This document shows, one piece after another, positions 7,814 through 15,446 of a stretch of DNA of 36,675 bases. How positions within the stretch are numbered: position 1 is the stretch's first letter; each line of letters starts with the position of its first letter. Source of the DNA: Chroococcidiopsidaceae cyanobacterium CP_BM_ER_R8_30 (GTDB taxonomy: Bacteria > Cyanobacteriota > Cyanobacteriia > Cyanobacteriales > Chroococcidiopsidaceae). Both the position numbers and the translations under genes were made by a program. Below the pieces are notes generated by a model, which searched no databases, was not told where the DNA came from, and was given only the letters and a program-made list of their open reading frames with translations. The stretch lies in NCBI GenBank assembly GCA_019244235.1, contig JAFASY010000309.1, forward strand, positions 1 through 36,675. The letters are read 5' to 3'.

Positions 7814-7919
7814 AATAGTAAGGCCAACTCAATCCCTCACTTTGAGGGTGTAACCATCAATTAACATACTATATCTAAAAGTACAGGAATTTAGATAGAG
7901 TGCAGCGAACTAGCTGCCT

Positions 7920-8789
7920 CTAAAGTCCAGCGAATTGCCCATAGAGTGGACTATAGTAAGCTAATGGTTCCAAAGTAGACATTCCCGCAGCTTTGTAACC
8001 GAGTAGACCAGGTGCTGACTGAATCAAAGATCTTTTGACCTCACAGCGGAGCGTCTGAAACAACTCATAGGTATGGGCATTCACGCTGCTCAAGACTGCT
8101 GAGCGCGAGATTTGAAAGAGTCCACGTTGGCCGTGAAATTCTATTAGCCCACCAATCTGACGAAACTTAATACCGAAACGTCTGAGGTAGCGAGCCAGTC
8201 TTGGCTCCATTACTGTAAAGGCACTATCTAGACCAACTTCTAAGGAAACGCTAGCAGCTGTCAAATATAGCCCAGTGGTAATCAAAGGAAAGTAGCGTCT
8301 TTCTTGCTCTGTAAACCTAATGCCTGTATCAGCTACAGGCATTAATTGCTTTTCCTCCTGACGCTTGCGAAATTCTGCTATCACAGCTAAACGCGAAACT
8401 TCGCCATAAAAGTAGTGTGGCAAGTTGTGAGGTTTCAAGCTGCGACAGAAAACCTTTTCTAAGGGTAGGTGGCTCGCTTTTGAGGCGTCTGGATCGGCAA
8501 GTATAACGCGAACGCAACCTGCATAGACTTGACTTGAGCGATGCATCAATAAGCAATGAACAGAACGATGGTCGTAAATATCCTGCTCCATGCCGTTCCA
8601 GCAATTCTCTTCTTTCTCGTATTTCAGCTCTTGACAGTAAACTTTGTAACGAATTTTGTAAACTTCCTCTCGCAGTCTATTAGTGTTAGCTATAACCAAT
8701 TTAAAATGGTTGTAAAAATTTTTTATTAGGCTATCAAAAGCTACAGGGCTCGGCTCGGGTTCTAGGCTGATTGGTTTGTTGTTTTCCAT
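7920..8789 (-). CDS. PEP-CTERM/exosortase-associated acyltransferase (GNAT-like)
   Basis: The protein has 289 residues. LREEVYKIRYKVYCQE (near residue 39) is the R-Y-x-V-Y block shared with autoinducer (LuxI-like) synthases. It is followed by CVRVILAD near residue 92, EVSRLAV near residue 130, and RFGIKFRQIGGLIEFHGQRGLF near residue 206. Together these place it in the family of acyltransferases often found with exosortase and PEP-CTERM systems, thought to make N-acyl amino-acid-like products. No exosortase gene or PEP-CTERM protein is seen in the window. Acyl donor and acceptor are unknown. The ATG at 8789 is the only sensible start. The MlaE-type permease lies next downstream on the same strand, which hints at a lipid-related role. 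Confidence 0.85.
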   Translation of the reverse strand: MENNKPISLEPEPSPVAFDSLIKNFYNHFKLVIANTNRLREEVYKIRYKVYCQELKYEKEENCWNGMEQDIYDHRSVHCLLMHRSSQVYAGCVRVILADPDASKASHLPLEKVFCRSLKPHNLPHYFYGEVSRLAVIAEFRKRQEEKQLMPVADTGIRFTEQERRYFPLITTGLYLTAASVSLEVGLDSAFTVMEPRLARYLRRFGIKFRQIGGLIEFHGQRGLFQISRSAVLSSVNAHTYELFQTLRCEVKRSLIQSAPGLLGYKAAGMSTLEPLAYYSPLYGQFAGL

Positions 8790-9423
8790 AATTTACCTAG
8801 TAGTGGTGAATTGCGATAACTTTTCCACAACCCAAAATGCTTATGGGCGTCCTTTTTTGGATGTTCAACGGCATCAGCTCACTTAACTCGTAAGTAGAAC
8901 CAGTAGATTTCAGTAGCAAGCTTTGGGTCTTGTCTCGTTGGAATTGCGGAAACCGAAAAAAATAAAAAGGCTTTAGCGATTTTTCCATCAGGATACTGAA
9001 GATACAGGTTTCTTTATATTTTTTTAAAATTTTCAACCGCTAATCAGGTTAAATCACGTTTTAGTTATGTACAAATTTAGGAAACTAGATATATCATCAT
9101 TAAATATTAAACTTTATTGTCTGAGCTGATGGCTAAAGAATAGGAAACCTGCGCTGAGGGATGTTGCCGAACTCGAATCAAGAGCTTTTACCACAAAAAG
9201 CTTGGTTTGTCAAGTTTTTCGTCCTTTTAAAAGGTCGGCTGCTCTGCTGGGATGCTCGGCACAACTTCGATTTACATATTACCTGTACGGGAACAAATCT
9301 GATTGTCCAAGCATCTTCATTGCTAGCTCAGCAGTCGCTGAAACACTATTCTGAAAAAAAATTCAGTAAATAAGCGAACCTAATGTACCTCCTCGCATAA
9401 CGGAAAAGGTTGGCATTGCCACT
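8790..9423. other. Gene-poor stretch without a supported gene
   Basis: There are two small ORFs in these 634 bases, 8797-9036 minus and 9161-9373 plus. Neither has a convincing ribosome binding site or recognisable protein character. The centre, about 8990-9120, is clearly richer in A and T than the surroundings. No tRNA, CRISPR array or clear insertion sequence is visible. The right end may hold the promoter of the acidic protein that begins at 9424, and the left end the leader of the acyltransferase. Confidence 0.5.
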
Positions 9424-9729
9424 ATGTTTAGATCAAATATTGACGGAACGCTAGATTGCGTAACTGCTATAGAGAAAACTCAACAGAAGAAACAAACTGA
9501 ATCAGAAGAAGCCGAAGCAGAACCAGCAAGGCATAGTGATGAAGTTGAGAATAGTGCAACTTGCACTGGAGAGACAGAGACAGCCACTTTTAGCGCAAAA
9601 ACAGATAGAAATGGTGTTAGTGCATCACAAGCATCGCAAATAGAGTCAGAGGGATCTGAAGTAGAAATGACTTGGGAGGAAATTGAAGATGAATGGTTTG
9701 AGCACGGTTCGGACTTCATGATTTTTTAA
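9424..9729 (+). CDS. Hypothetical acidic, low-complexity protein
   Basis: The protein has 101 residues and is not recognised. It is rich in Glu, Ser, Thr and Ala (QTESEEAEAEPARHSDEVE), with no hydrophobic helix. It ends in a more structured, aromatic and acidic segment, MTWEEIEDEWFEHGSDFMIF. That tail could be a short binding motif on a disordered chain. A weak AAAAGG lies about 15 bases before the ATG. Coding status is uncertain, but the biased composition and conserved-looking tail favour a real protein. Confidence 0.45.
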   Translation: MFRSNIDGTLDCVTAIEKTQQKKQTESEEAEAEPARHSDEVENSATCTGETETATFSAKTDRNGVSASQASQIESEGSEVEMTWEEIEDEWFEHGSDFMIF

Positions 9730-9949
9730 ATTTCTCTCAGAATTGAGAAAAGGTCATCAATAAACCTAAACCCTTCAACTGTCAGGGAAAATCAGGATTT
9801 TTCCCAAACTTTGCTGTTTCTGGTTTCGTCACATTGCTTTGGAGTAGTAGACAAAACTTTTAATGAAGATTTAAGATTTTTGTCAACTCGGTGCTTTGTG
9901 GCTGATCGCTCTTATCGTAGAAAGTGACCTTAGGGACACATCTCACTGC

Positions 9950-10243
9950 ATGAGCATCATGCCTAACTTCCTCCGCTCAATGCTACTGACGATTGTTTTG
10001 AGCTTTCTCGCCCCTATTCTGCTATTTGGGGGAACACTGATTGGTCTAGTACTGGTTAGCTATATTCCTGGGCTAGAAGCAGTTGCACAGTCAGTAGCTA
10101 AGCAGATTCAACAATTTTTAGCCATTTTTGGCAGTGGCAATTCCTTCCAAGGACTGGGCGTGATTGGCATAACCTGCAGCCTTGTTGGGGCACTATTTGA
10201 TGCTTACACGTTCTACCGCTATCAAAGCCTACGCGGTCAATAG
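9950..10243 (+). CDS. Small conserved membrane protein, unknown function
   Basis: The protein has 97 residues from the ATG at 9950 (MSIMPNFLRSMLL); a second ATG at 9959 is equally possible. Two hydrophobic helices, about residues 10-35 and 68-86, flank an amphipathic stretch with AVAQSVAKQIQQF. The C-terminus YTFYRYQSLRGQ is cytosolic in character. The frame is open upstream to 9896, but the extra residues lack hydrophobic or conserved character. It resembles small cyanobacterial membrane proteins of unknown role. It lies 189 bases before hspA. Confidence 0.65.
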   Translation: MSIMPNFLRSMLLTIVLSFLAPILLFGGTLIGLVLVSYIPGLEAVAQSVAKQIQQFLAIFGSGNSFQGLGVIGITCSLVGALFDAYTFYRYQSLRGQ

Positions 10244-10384
10244 AGAGGAGGGGAGGAGTGGCGGAGAAGAGTTCAGTACGGGAATTGAGATTTTGTTTTG
10301 GCGAGAAACCGAACTCTCTGCTTGACTTGGCTTTGATAGATTGTTACCAAGGTTAGATAAGTCATCTAACTCTGACAAATCCAA

Positions 10385-10425
10385 TTTTTCACCTAAAACT
10401 TCAGATTGCGGTAGAAAAAAGAGGT
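10385..10425 (+). promoter_or_regulatory. Candidate RNA thermometer in the hspA leader
   Basis: ACCT (10391-10394) can pair with AGGT (10422-10425), part of the GAGGT ribosome binding site. TTC (10400-10402) can pair with GAA (10414-10416) inside a symmetric five-by-five internal loop. An alternative pairs TTTTTC (10385-10390) with GAAAAA (10414-10419). Short A/U-rich hairpins hiding the binding site are known in cyanobacterial hsp17/hspA leaders. The pairing here is weak and unmodelled. Confidence 0.35.
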
Positions 10426-10432
10426 AATAGTT

Positions 10433-10873
10433 ATGGCACTAATTCGTTGGGAACCGTTTCGGGAAGTTGAGAGCTTGCAACGAGAGATGAATCGCCTATT
10501 TGACAGCCTCACGCCTAGCCCTGAAGGAGCTGCAGCTGGCAGTGCATTTACACCTGCAGCAGAAATGCATGAAACACCAGAAGCAGTTCACCTGAGAATA
10601 GAAGTCCCAGGCTTAGAAGCTAAGGATCTCAACGTTCAAGTTTCTGCTGAAGCAGTTGCAATTAGTGGCGAACGTAAGTCAGAAACTCGGACTGAAGACA
10701 AAGGAGTAGTACGATCTGAATTTCGCTATGGCAAATTCCAGCGGGTAATTCCTTTACCTACCCGGATTCAGAACAACAGTGTTGTAGCTGATTACAAAAA
10801 CGGTGTCCTGAATCTCACACTGCCAAAGGCAGAAGAGGAGAAAAATAAGGTCGTCAAAGTTAATATTAGCTAG
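10433..10873 (+). CDS. hspA: Small heat shock protein, Hsp20 family
   Basis: The protein has 146 residues. The N-terminal MALIRWEPFREVESLQREMNR is characteristic of cyanobacterial HspA/Hsp17. An alpha-crystallin domain follows (about residues 40-135), with VPGLEAKDLNVQVS, the loop SGERKSE, and the closing NGVLNLTLPKAEEE. A short C-terminal tail ends VVKVNIS, where V-K-V takes the place of the usual I-x-I oligomerisation motif. The protein forms large oligomers that hold unfolding proteins and associate with thylakoid membranes in heat. GAGGT lies 7 bases before the ATG. No CIRCE operator is visible, so control may be at translation through the leader hairpin. It converges on ppx. Confidence 0.95.
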   Translation: MALIRWEPFREVESLQREMNRLFDSLTPSPEGAAAGSAFTPAAEMHETPEAVHLRIEVPGLEAKDLNVQVSAEAVAISGERKSETRTEDKGVVRSEFRYGKFQRVIPLPTRIQNNSVVADYKNGVLNLTLPKAEEEKNKVVKVNIS

Positions 10874-10908
10874 AACGCAAAGCATATTGAGCTAGCAAGA
10901 AAGCAGTA

Positions 10909-10927
10909 GCCGGAGTAGAACTCCGGC
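10909..10927. terminator. Hairpin between hspA and ppx
   Basis: GCCGGAGT-aga-ACTCCGGC is a perfect 8-bp stem with a 3-base loop, 36 bases after the hspA stop. It is very GC-rich and stable, but no T-run follows in either direction. It is probably a transcription end or mRNA 3' protection element, not a classical intrinsic terminator. Confidence 0.5.
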
Positions 10928-10941
10928 GCTCCCTTTGAGTA

Positions 10942-10972
10942 TTAGGGTGGGTAGTAGTATTGCTCACCCTAA
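10942..10972. terminator. Second hairpin overlapping the ppx stop codon
   Basis: TTAGGGTG (10942-10949) and CACCCTAA (10965-10972) form an 8-bp stem around a 15-base loop. The right arm contains the minus-strand TAG stop of ppx (10971-10969). Lying between two convergent genes, it could act in both directions. There is no T-run. Confidence 0.4.
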
Positions 10973-12615
10973 CTGCTAAAAACGGGTACCCGTTCTAGAG
11001 TCGGCACTAACTTGACATTATATTCAGCCTCAAACACTCCTTTCTTGTAATCCAGACTCCAAAGCTCCAGAGCACAATCATCATCTGGGCGAGCAGCTTG
11101 CAACTTCAAATAGAGTTCTCTGGTATCTGGATGGTAGTCGCATTTGATACTCTTAATTGCACCAATCTGTCGCCGATCGAGGGCTACAGCTAGACGTAGC
11201 AAAGCACTGAGTTGCTCAACCATCTGTCGATACTCTTTGCTAGGCAGATTCCGGTAAGGGTCGTGCTTTTTCTTAGGAGGGCTTTTGCGGTGATAGCGGG
11301 CTAAATTAGCAATAATTTCGATTTCAGTTTCGCTGTATCCCAAGAGTTCCCCATTGCGAATCAGATAATAAGAGTGCTTGTGATGGGCTGAGTGACCAAT
11401 GTAGTGACCACAGTTGTGTAAGATAGCAGCAGCCCAAAGCAATTCTCGTGCTTCTGTTCCCCAGTTATGGAGTAGCCCTTGAGTTTGATCGAATATGTCA
11501 AGGGCAAAAGCGACAACCCGTTCACTAGATTCTAAGTTGATTTGGTATTTCTGAGCAATTGTGAGGACACTGCGCTGACGCACTGAACTCTGATAGCGTA
11601 GTCGATCTTCGATTAAGCCATGGGTAAGCATCCAGTCAACAATAACTCCTTCCCGGAGTGCCCGTTCGCATACTGTTAATGCTTCAACACCCAACTGCGT
11701 CATTGCCTCCTGCAAAATCATTGCCCCCGCGAGGATGATTTCGGAGCGCCGATCTGACATGCCTGGAATAGCAGCTCGTTCCGAATTGTTCAACTTACGC
11801 AAGCGGTTGACTAACTCTCGCAAGTCTTTAAGGCTTACCTGATAACCACTTAGCGGTGAGGGGACTAGACCTAACTTTTCTCGTGCCAGAATTGTTGCTA
11901 TAGACTCAATCGTGCCAGAAGTTCCTACGAGTTTAGGTATTTCGTCTGATTGCAGGTGCGCCTGCAAATCCTCAACTGGTCGTTCCAGCATCCCGCGCAC
12001 ATAAGCTTCTAGGTAATGAAATTCGGCGGGACTAATGGGGTCGGTGGTAGTGTATTCCGCCGTGAGTCGTACTGCACCAACTTTGGTACTGCTGAGAGAA
12101 CGGGGTTCATGTCCATCTCCTAGAATCAGTTCAGTTGAGCCCCCACCGATATCGATGATGATGTGAGGTTGGTTGTTAAATTCCATCCCCGACAAAACAC
12201 CTAAGTAAATGCGTCGCGCTTCCTCTTGACCAGAAATCAGATCAACACTCAAGCCAAGCCCATGCTTGATTTTTTGTAAAAACTCCCTACCATTAGGAGC
12301 CTCCCTTACAGCACTGGTTGCTACTGCTACAATTGATGCCTCAGCACTCAGGCTTCTCGCAATTTCTTGGAAGCGCTGCAAAGTGGTAATCGCCCGTTCC
12401 ATGACTTCAGGTTTCAGTTCGCCTTTGGAACAACGATCGCCTAGCCTCACGGTTTCTTTTTCTCTAGCAATAATGGTAAAGGTAGGCAGTGTCGGTTCAA
12501 TCCTCACAACTACCATATGTAGAGAATTTGTTCCCAGATCGATGGCAGCAAGGATCTTGTCTTGCTCTGCTGCCTGAATTGACATCTCCCAACTAGCTGT
12601 AGCTGAATTGACCAT
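10969..12615 (-). CDS. ppx: Ppx/GppA family exopolyphosphatase / guanosine pentaphosphatase
   Basis: The protein has 548 residues. The sugar-kinase/Hsp70-type fold is shown by AAIDLGTNSLHMVVV near residue 23, ATSAVREAPNG near residue 103, IDIGGGSTELILGDG near residue 153, and GTSGTIESIA near residue 232. The second half carries an HD-like helical region (AAILHNCGHYIGHSAHHKHSYYL, about residue 390) and a C-terminal beta-rich extension, as in long cyanobacterial Ppx. Members release phosphate from polyphosphate or hydrolyse pppGpp; sequence alone does not separate the two. Either Met1 or Met11 could start it. It diverges from the prenyltransferase gene with 101 bases between them. Confidence 0.9.
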   Translation of the reverse strand: MVNSATASWEMSIQAAEQDKILAAIDLGTNSLHMVVVRIEPTLPTFTIIAREKETVRLGDRCSKGELKPEVMERAITTLQRFQEIARSLSAEASIVAVATSAVREAPNGREFLQKIKHGLGLSVDLISGQEEARRIYLGVLSGMEFNNQPHIIIDIGGGSTELILGDGHEPRSLSSTKVGAVRLTAEYTTTDPISPAEFHYLEAYVRGMLERPVEDLQAHLQSDEIPKLVGTSGTIESIATILAREKLGLVPSPLSGYQVSLKDLRELVNRLRKLNNSERAAIPGMSDRRSEIILAGAMILQEAMTQLGVEALTVCERALREGVIVDWMLTHGLIEDRLRYQSSVRQRSVLTIAQKYQINLESSERVVAFALDIFDQTQGLLHNWGTEARELLWAAAILHNCGHYIGHSAHHKHSYYLIRNGELLGYSETEIEIIANLARYHRKSPPKKKHDPYRNLPSKEYRQMVEQLSALLRLAVALDRRQIGAIKSIKCDYHPDTRELYLKLQAARPDDDCALELWSLDYKKGVFEAEYNVKLVPTLERVPVFSS

Positions 12616-12716
12616 TTAGCTCCATCCAGGGTTGCTATCCCAGCTTAGACTCCTGGAATAACGATATTCTAAAAGACGTAATTAATTGCATCTACCTATA
12701 GTCTTTTTTTCAACTT

Positions 12717-13604
12717 ATGCTGACTCAGAAAGAACCTACAGGAGAACCGATAGGCTTGACGATTATTCGGCTACTGAGGTGGGATAAACCAGAAGGGCGG
12801 TTAATTCTCATGATTCCTGCTCTGTGGGCAGTTTTTTTAGCAGCGCGAGGTTTGCCGCCTTTACCATTAGTGGGAGTCATAGTGTTAGGCAGCTTGGCAA
12901 CTAGTGCTGCTGGATGCGTGATTAATGATTTGTGGGATAGAGATATCGATGTGCAGGTGGCAAGAACGCGCCATCGTCCCTTAGCTTCTCGTACCCTCTC
13001 GATTAAAGTTGGTTTAGTCGTGGCAATTGTCGCTATGACCTGCGCTTGTGTTCTAGCGCTGTATCTCAATCCTTTAAGTTTTTGGCTATGCGTGGCAGCG
13101 GTGCCAGTCATTGTTTTTTATCCCTCAGCCAAGCGCGTGTTTCCAGTACCGCAATTAGTGATGGCTATTGCTTGGGGGTTCGGAGTTTTGATTAGCTGGA
13201 GTGCTGTCACTCTTCATCTGGAATTGTCCACCTGGTTACTTTGGGGAGCAACTGTCCTCTGGGCTTTGGGTTTCGACACGGTTTACGCCATGAGCGATCG
13301 AGAGGATGACAAGCGGATTGGGGTAAACTCTAGTGCCCTGTTCTTTGGTGACTATGTACCCGTTGCCGTAGGTATTTTCTTTGCTGGTACTGTCTTGCTA
13401 CTAGGTGGGCTAGGGTTTGTGATGCAGCTCAATCCCAGCTTTTGGGCCGCACTTTGTCTTGCTACCCTCGTTTGGATTTGGCAATGTAACCAACTGAGAG
13501 ATCCACAACTACCACATCCAGCTTATGGCAAGATGTTTCGCCAGAATGTCTGGATTGGTTTTCTGTTACTTGCTGGCATGATTGTAGGGGCTCTCAAGTT
13601 TTGA
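12717..13604 (+). CDS. plqA: UbiA prenyltransferase, 4-hydroxybenzoate solanesyltransferase type
   Basis: The protein has 295 residues and about eight to nine membrane helices. The first Asp-rich motif is N70-D-L-W-D-R-D-I-D78, which binds prenyl diphosphate through magnesium. The second is YAMSDREDDKRIG near residue 196. R-W-D-K-P-E-G and Y-P-x-x-K-R are typical of 4-hydroxybenzoate prenyltransferases. In cyanobacteria this type (Synechocystis Slr0926) attaches a solanesyl chain to 4-hydroxybenzoate in the first membrane step of plastoquinone synthesis. The TGA stop overlaps the TTG start of the next gene by four bases, so the two are translationally coupled. Confidence 0.85.
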   Translation: MLTQKEPTGEPIGLTIIRLLRWDKPEGRLILMIPALWAVFLAARGLPPLPLVGVIVLGSLATSAAGCVINDLWDRDIDVQVARTRHRPLASRTLSIKVGLVVAIVAMTCACVLALYLNPLSFWLCVAAVPVIVFYPSAKRVFPVPQLVMAIAWGFGVLISWSAVTLHLELSTWLLWGATVLWALGFDTVYAMSDREDDKRIGVNSSALFFGDYVPVAVGIFFAGTVLLLGGLGFVMQLNPSFWAALCLATLVWIWQCNQLRDPQLPHPAYGKMFRQNVWIGFLLLAGMIVGALKF

Positions 13605-14098
13605 GAAAAATTATTGTTGGGGTGATGGGACCTGGAGACAATGCTACAGCAGCCGACCTCAAAAATGCGCGTGAACTAGGTCAACTCATTGCCCATCAAG
13701 GTTGGGTTTTGCTGACAGGTGGTAGGAATGTTGGTGTGATGGATGCTGCCAGTGCTGGGGCAAAGGCAGCTAATGGTCTAACAATTGGTATTCTGCCCGA
13801 CGATGATGCCATTTCGACAGCAGTCGATATTGCCATCATCACTGATATGGGTAATGCACGTAATAATATCAACGTTCTTTCCAGCAACGTTGTCATTGCC
13901 TGTGGAATGGGTGCAGGTACGGCTTCAGAAATTGCGCTAGCCCTGAAAGGGAATAAGAAAGTGATTTTGCTAAACCAGGACGCAGTAGAAAGCCAGCGCT
14001 TCTTCAAAAGTCTCTCGCCCAACAATGTCTATGCTGTTGATAGTCCTGATGCGGCAATTGCAATTGCTAGAGAAATTATAGGTGATGGGTCTACTTGA
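13601..14098 (+). CDS. TIGR00725-family protein, LOG-like Rossmann fold
   Basis: The protein has 165 residues. VGVMGPGDNA, LLTGGRNVGVMDAASAGA near residue 38, GNARNNINVLSSNVVIACGMGAGTASEIALAL (about residues 83-114) and KKVILLNQ form the fold of the LOG/lysine-decarboxylase-like superfamily. Classical LOG enzymes release cytokinin bases from riboside monophosphates using PGGxGTxxE. Here the corresponding stretch is G-M-G-A-G-T-A-S-E, which is common in the TIGR00725 branch, whose substrate is unknown. The TTG start overlaps the stop of plqA in the sequence TTGA. No other start is near the conserved N-terminus. Confidence 0.82.
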   Translation: MRKIIVGVMGPGDNATAADLKNARELGQLIAHQGWVLLTGGRNVGVMDAASAGAKAANGLTIGILPDDDAISTAVDIAIITDMGNARNNINVLSSNVVIACGMGAGTASEIALALKGNKKVILLNQDAVESQRFFKSLSPNNVYAVDSPDAAIAIAREIIGDGST

Positions 14099-14168
14099 CT
14101 GCCTGATCTTGGCTCTCCATACCCAAATAATAATGTGGTCTGTACTCCTCATGAGCCGACGCCCAGAA

Positions 14169-14387
14169 CTACCCTTGTCTTTCTAGCCGTTCGATGCTTG
14201 CTTGATGTCTGTCGGAGATGACGCGAAGTTCTGCTACTGCCTGCGTTAACGCAGCAACCTCAGACCTGAGCTGAGCCAAACCGTTCGTATTTGCTGTTAT
14301 GGCTACAGCGTTTTGTGATTGTGCATACGCAACCTCTCTCAGGATCTCCCTGATGTCATCCCATGAATTACCGTTGCTATTGGTCAT
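14169..14387 (-). CDS. Small coiled-coil protein, unknown function
   Basis: The protein has 72 residues. After MTNSNGNSWDDIREILREVA, nearly all the rest is a regular heptad pattern with hydrophobic residues at alternating three and four positions (LAQLRSEVAALTQAVAELR). It ends ISDRHQASIERLERQG. It should form a short dimeric or trimeric coiled coil. The function is unknown. Such short proteins with an N-terminal W-D-D-I/L-R segment recur in cyanobacteria. It is on the minus strand, 62 bases downstream of ndhO, and converges with the LOG-like gene. Confidence 0.6.
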   Translation of the reverse strand: MTNSNGNSWDDIREILREVAYAQSQNAVAITANTNGLAQLRSEVAALTQAVAELRVISDRHQASIERLERQG

Positions 14388-14449
14388 ATAAATGATGTAC
14401 TACCGTCATATAGCAATTTTTATTGCTCAAGAAATTACGGGTAACAGGT

Positions 14450-14665
14450 CTATTTGAATGGTTCGAGTTGATCGACACGCAGCCAGATGTTTGGGGTAGG
14501 CACTTTACCAAACATGACGAGTGCATACTCGCCCTTGATATCTACGACTTCCCCCTTAGTTTCAAATAGATAGGAAGGGAAGCGAGGGTCACTGGCTTGG
14601 GCTTCTAAACTGTTTTCCAACTTCTCGCGGATAGCGCGAACCAAGTCACCTTTTTTGACAGCCAT
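14450..14665 (-). CDS. ndhO: NAD(P)H-quinone oxidoreductase subunit O
   Basis: The protein has 71 residues, the usual length. [20 protein letters not shown], the middle [19 protein letters not shown] and the ending [16 protein letters not shown] are the conserved blocks of NdhO. NdhO is an oxygenic-photosynthesis-specific subunit of the ferredoxin-dependent NDH-1 complex on the cytosolic face of the thylakoid membrane, near the ferredoxin docking site. No strong ribosome binding site is seen. It is the nearest same-strand gene beyond the chpX side of the CO2-uptake operon, but the TetR gene lies between on the other strand, so it is a separate unit. Confidence 0.95.
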   Translation of the reverse strand: MAVKKGDLVRAIREKLENSLEAQASDPRFPSYLFETKGEVVDIKGEYALVMFGKVPTPNIWLRVDQLEPFK

Positions 14666-14812
14666 GAATTACTACAGAAGACTTATAGATTTCTTCTCTT
14701 AGAATAGCGCCCTGCCTCTTCTAGTGAACAAGTTGAGCAAGAAAAGTGGATTTGATGTTAACTAAGGTTCAGTGTGGGAATAATAACTGTAAGTTTTTCT
14801 AAGAGAGGGACA

Positions 14813-15445
14813 ATGAATCTAGGCAAGTTGCCCAAGCGCGAAGCAATCCTTGCAGCCGCTAAGGAAGTTTTTATGAGGGAGGGATTTCAACCTGCAACAA
14901 TGGATGCTATAGCCATTCGCGCTCAGACAACAAAGCGCACGATCTACGACAACTTCAAAAATAAAGAAGATCTCTTCAAAGCTGTGGTCGAGCAGTCAGC
15001 GCAAATATTTCTAGATTACCTTGGCGAACCCGATCGGACAGCATTAGATTATACACAGCAGTTGGAAAACTTTGCGACGCGCTTTTGTGAGTTGGTGACA
15101 TGGCAGGAGAGCGTTTCGTTTCAACGGGTGATTGTCGCTGAGGCCGAGCGTTTTTCTGAGATTGGACTGTTAGTTTACAACTCGGTCGATCGAGGAGCAC
15201 AGAAAATCTTAGCACGTTATCTAACGAGATTGACCGAACGGGGGCTTTTGAACATCGGCGATGCCTACCTAGCGGCAACTCAGTTTCTTGATGTGACGAC
15301 AGCAACGACACGATTTTCGACTTTGTTTGGTGCAGCTCCACCGCTGCCAGATGAACCACAGGCGATCGCTTCCATCAAGGTCGATCGCAAGCGCATCCGC
15401 GCCTCTGTCGAACTCTTTTTGCGGGCCCATCTTAGCTTCTCTTGA
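14813..15445 (+). CDS. TetR/AcrR family transcriptional regulator
   Basis: The protein has 210 residues from the ATG at 14813, chosen because AGAGAGGGA lies 2 to 10 bases before it; the frame is open from a GTG at 14774. The N-terminal domain KREAILAAAKEVFMREGFQ and MDAIAIRAQTTKRTIYDNFKNKEDLF is a classic TetR helix-turn-helix (about residues 8-55). The C-terminal domain is helical and resembles AefR-like TetR ligand domains (FATRFCELV, VIVAEAERF, LLNIGDAYLAATQFLD). The ligand is unknown. It converges on chpX, with one base between the stop codons. Its natural targets may be its own promoter and the opposite ndhO. Confidence 0.88.
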   Translation: MNLGKLPKREAILAAAKEVFMREGFQPATMDAIAIRAQTTKRTIYDNFKNKEDLFKAVVEQSAQIFLDYLGEPDRTALDYTQQLENFATRFCELVTWQESVSFQRVIVAEAERFSEIGLLVYNSVDRGAQKILARYLTRLTERGLLNIGDAYLAATQFLDVTTATTRFSTLFGAAPPLPDEPQAIASIKVDRKRIRASVELFLRAHLSFS

Positions 15446-15446
15446 A

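Noticed and set aside
8797..9036. 79-codon minus-strand ORF upstream of the acyltransferase
   Set aside because: There is no ribosome binding site and no recognisable protein character. It is in AT-rich DNA and probably open by chance.
9161..9373. 70-codon plus-strand ORF
   Set aside because: Its composition is mixed and without domain features, and it has no convincing start signal.
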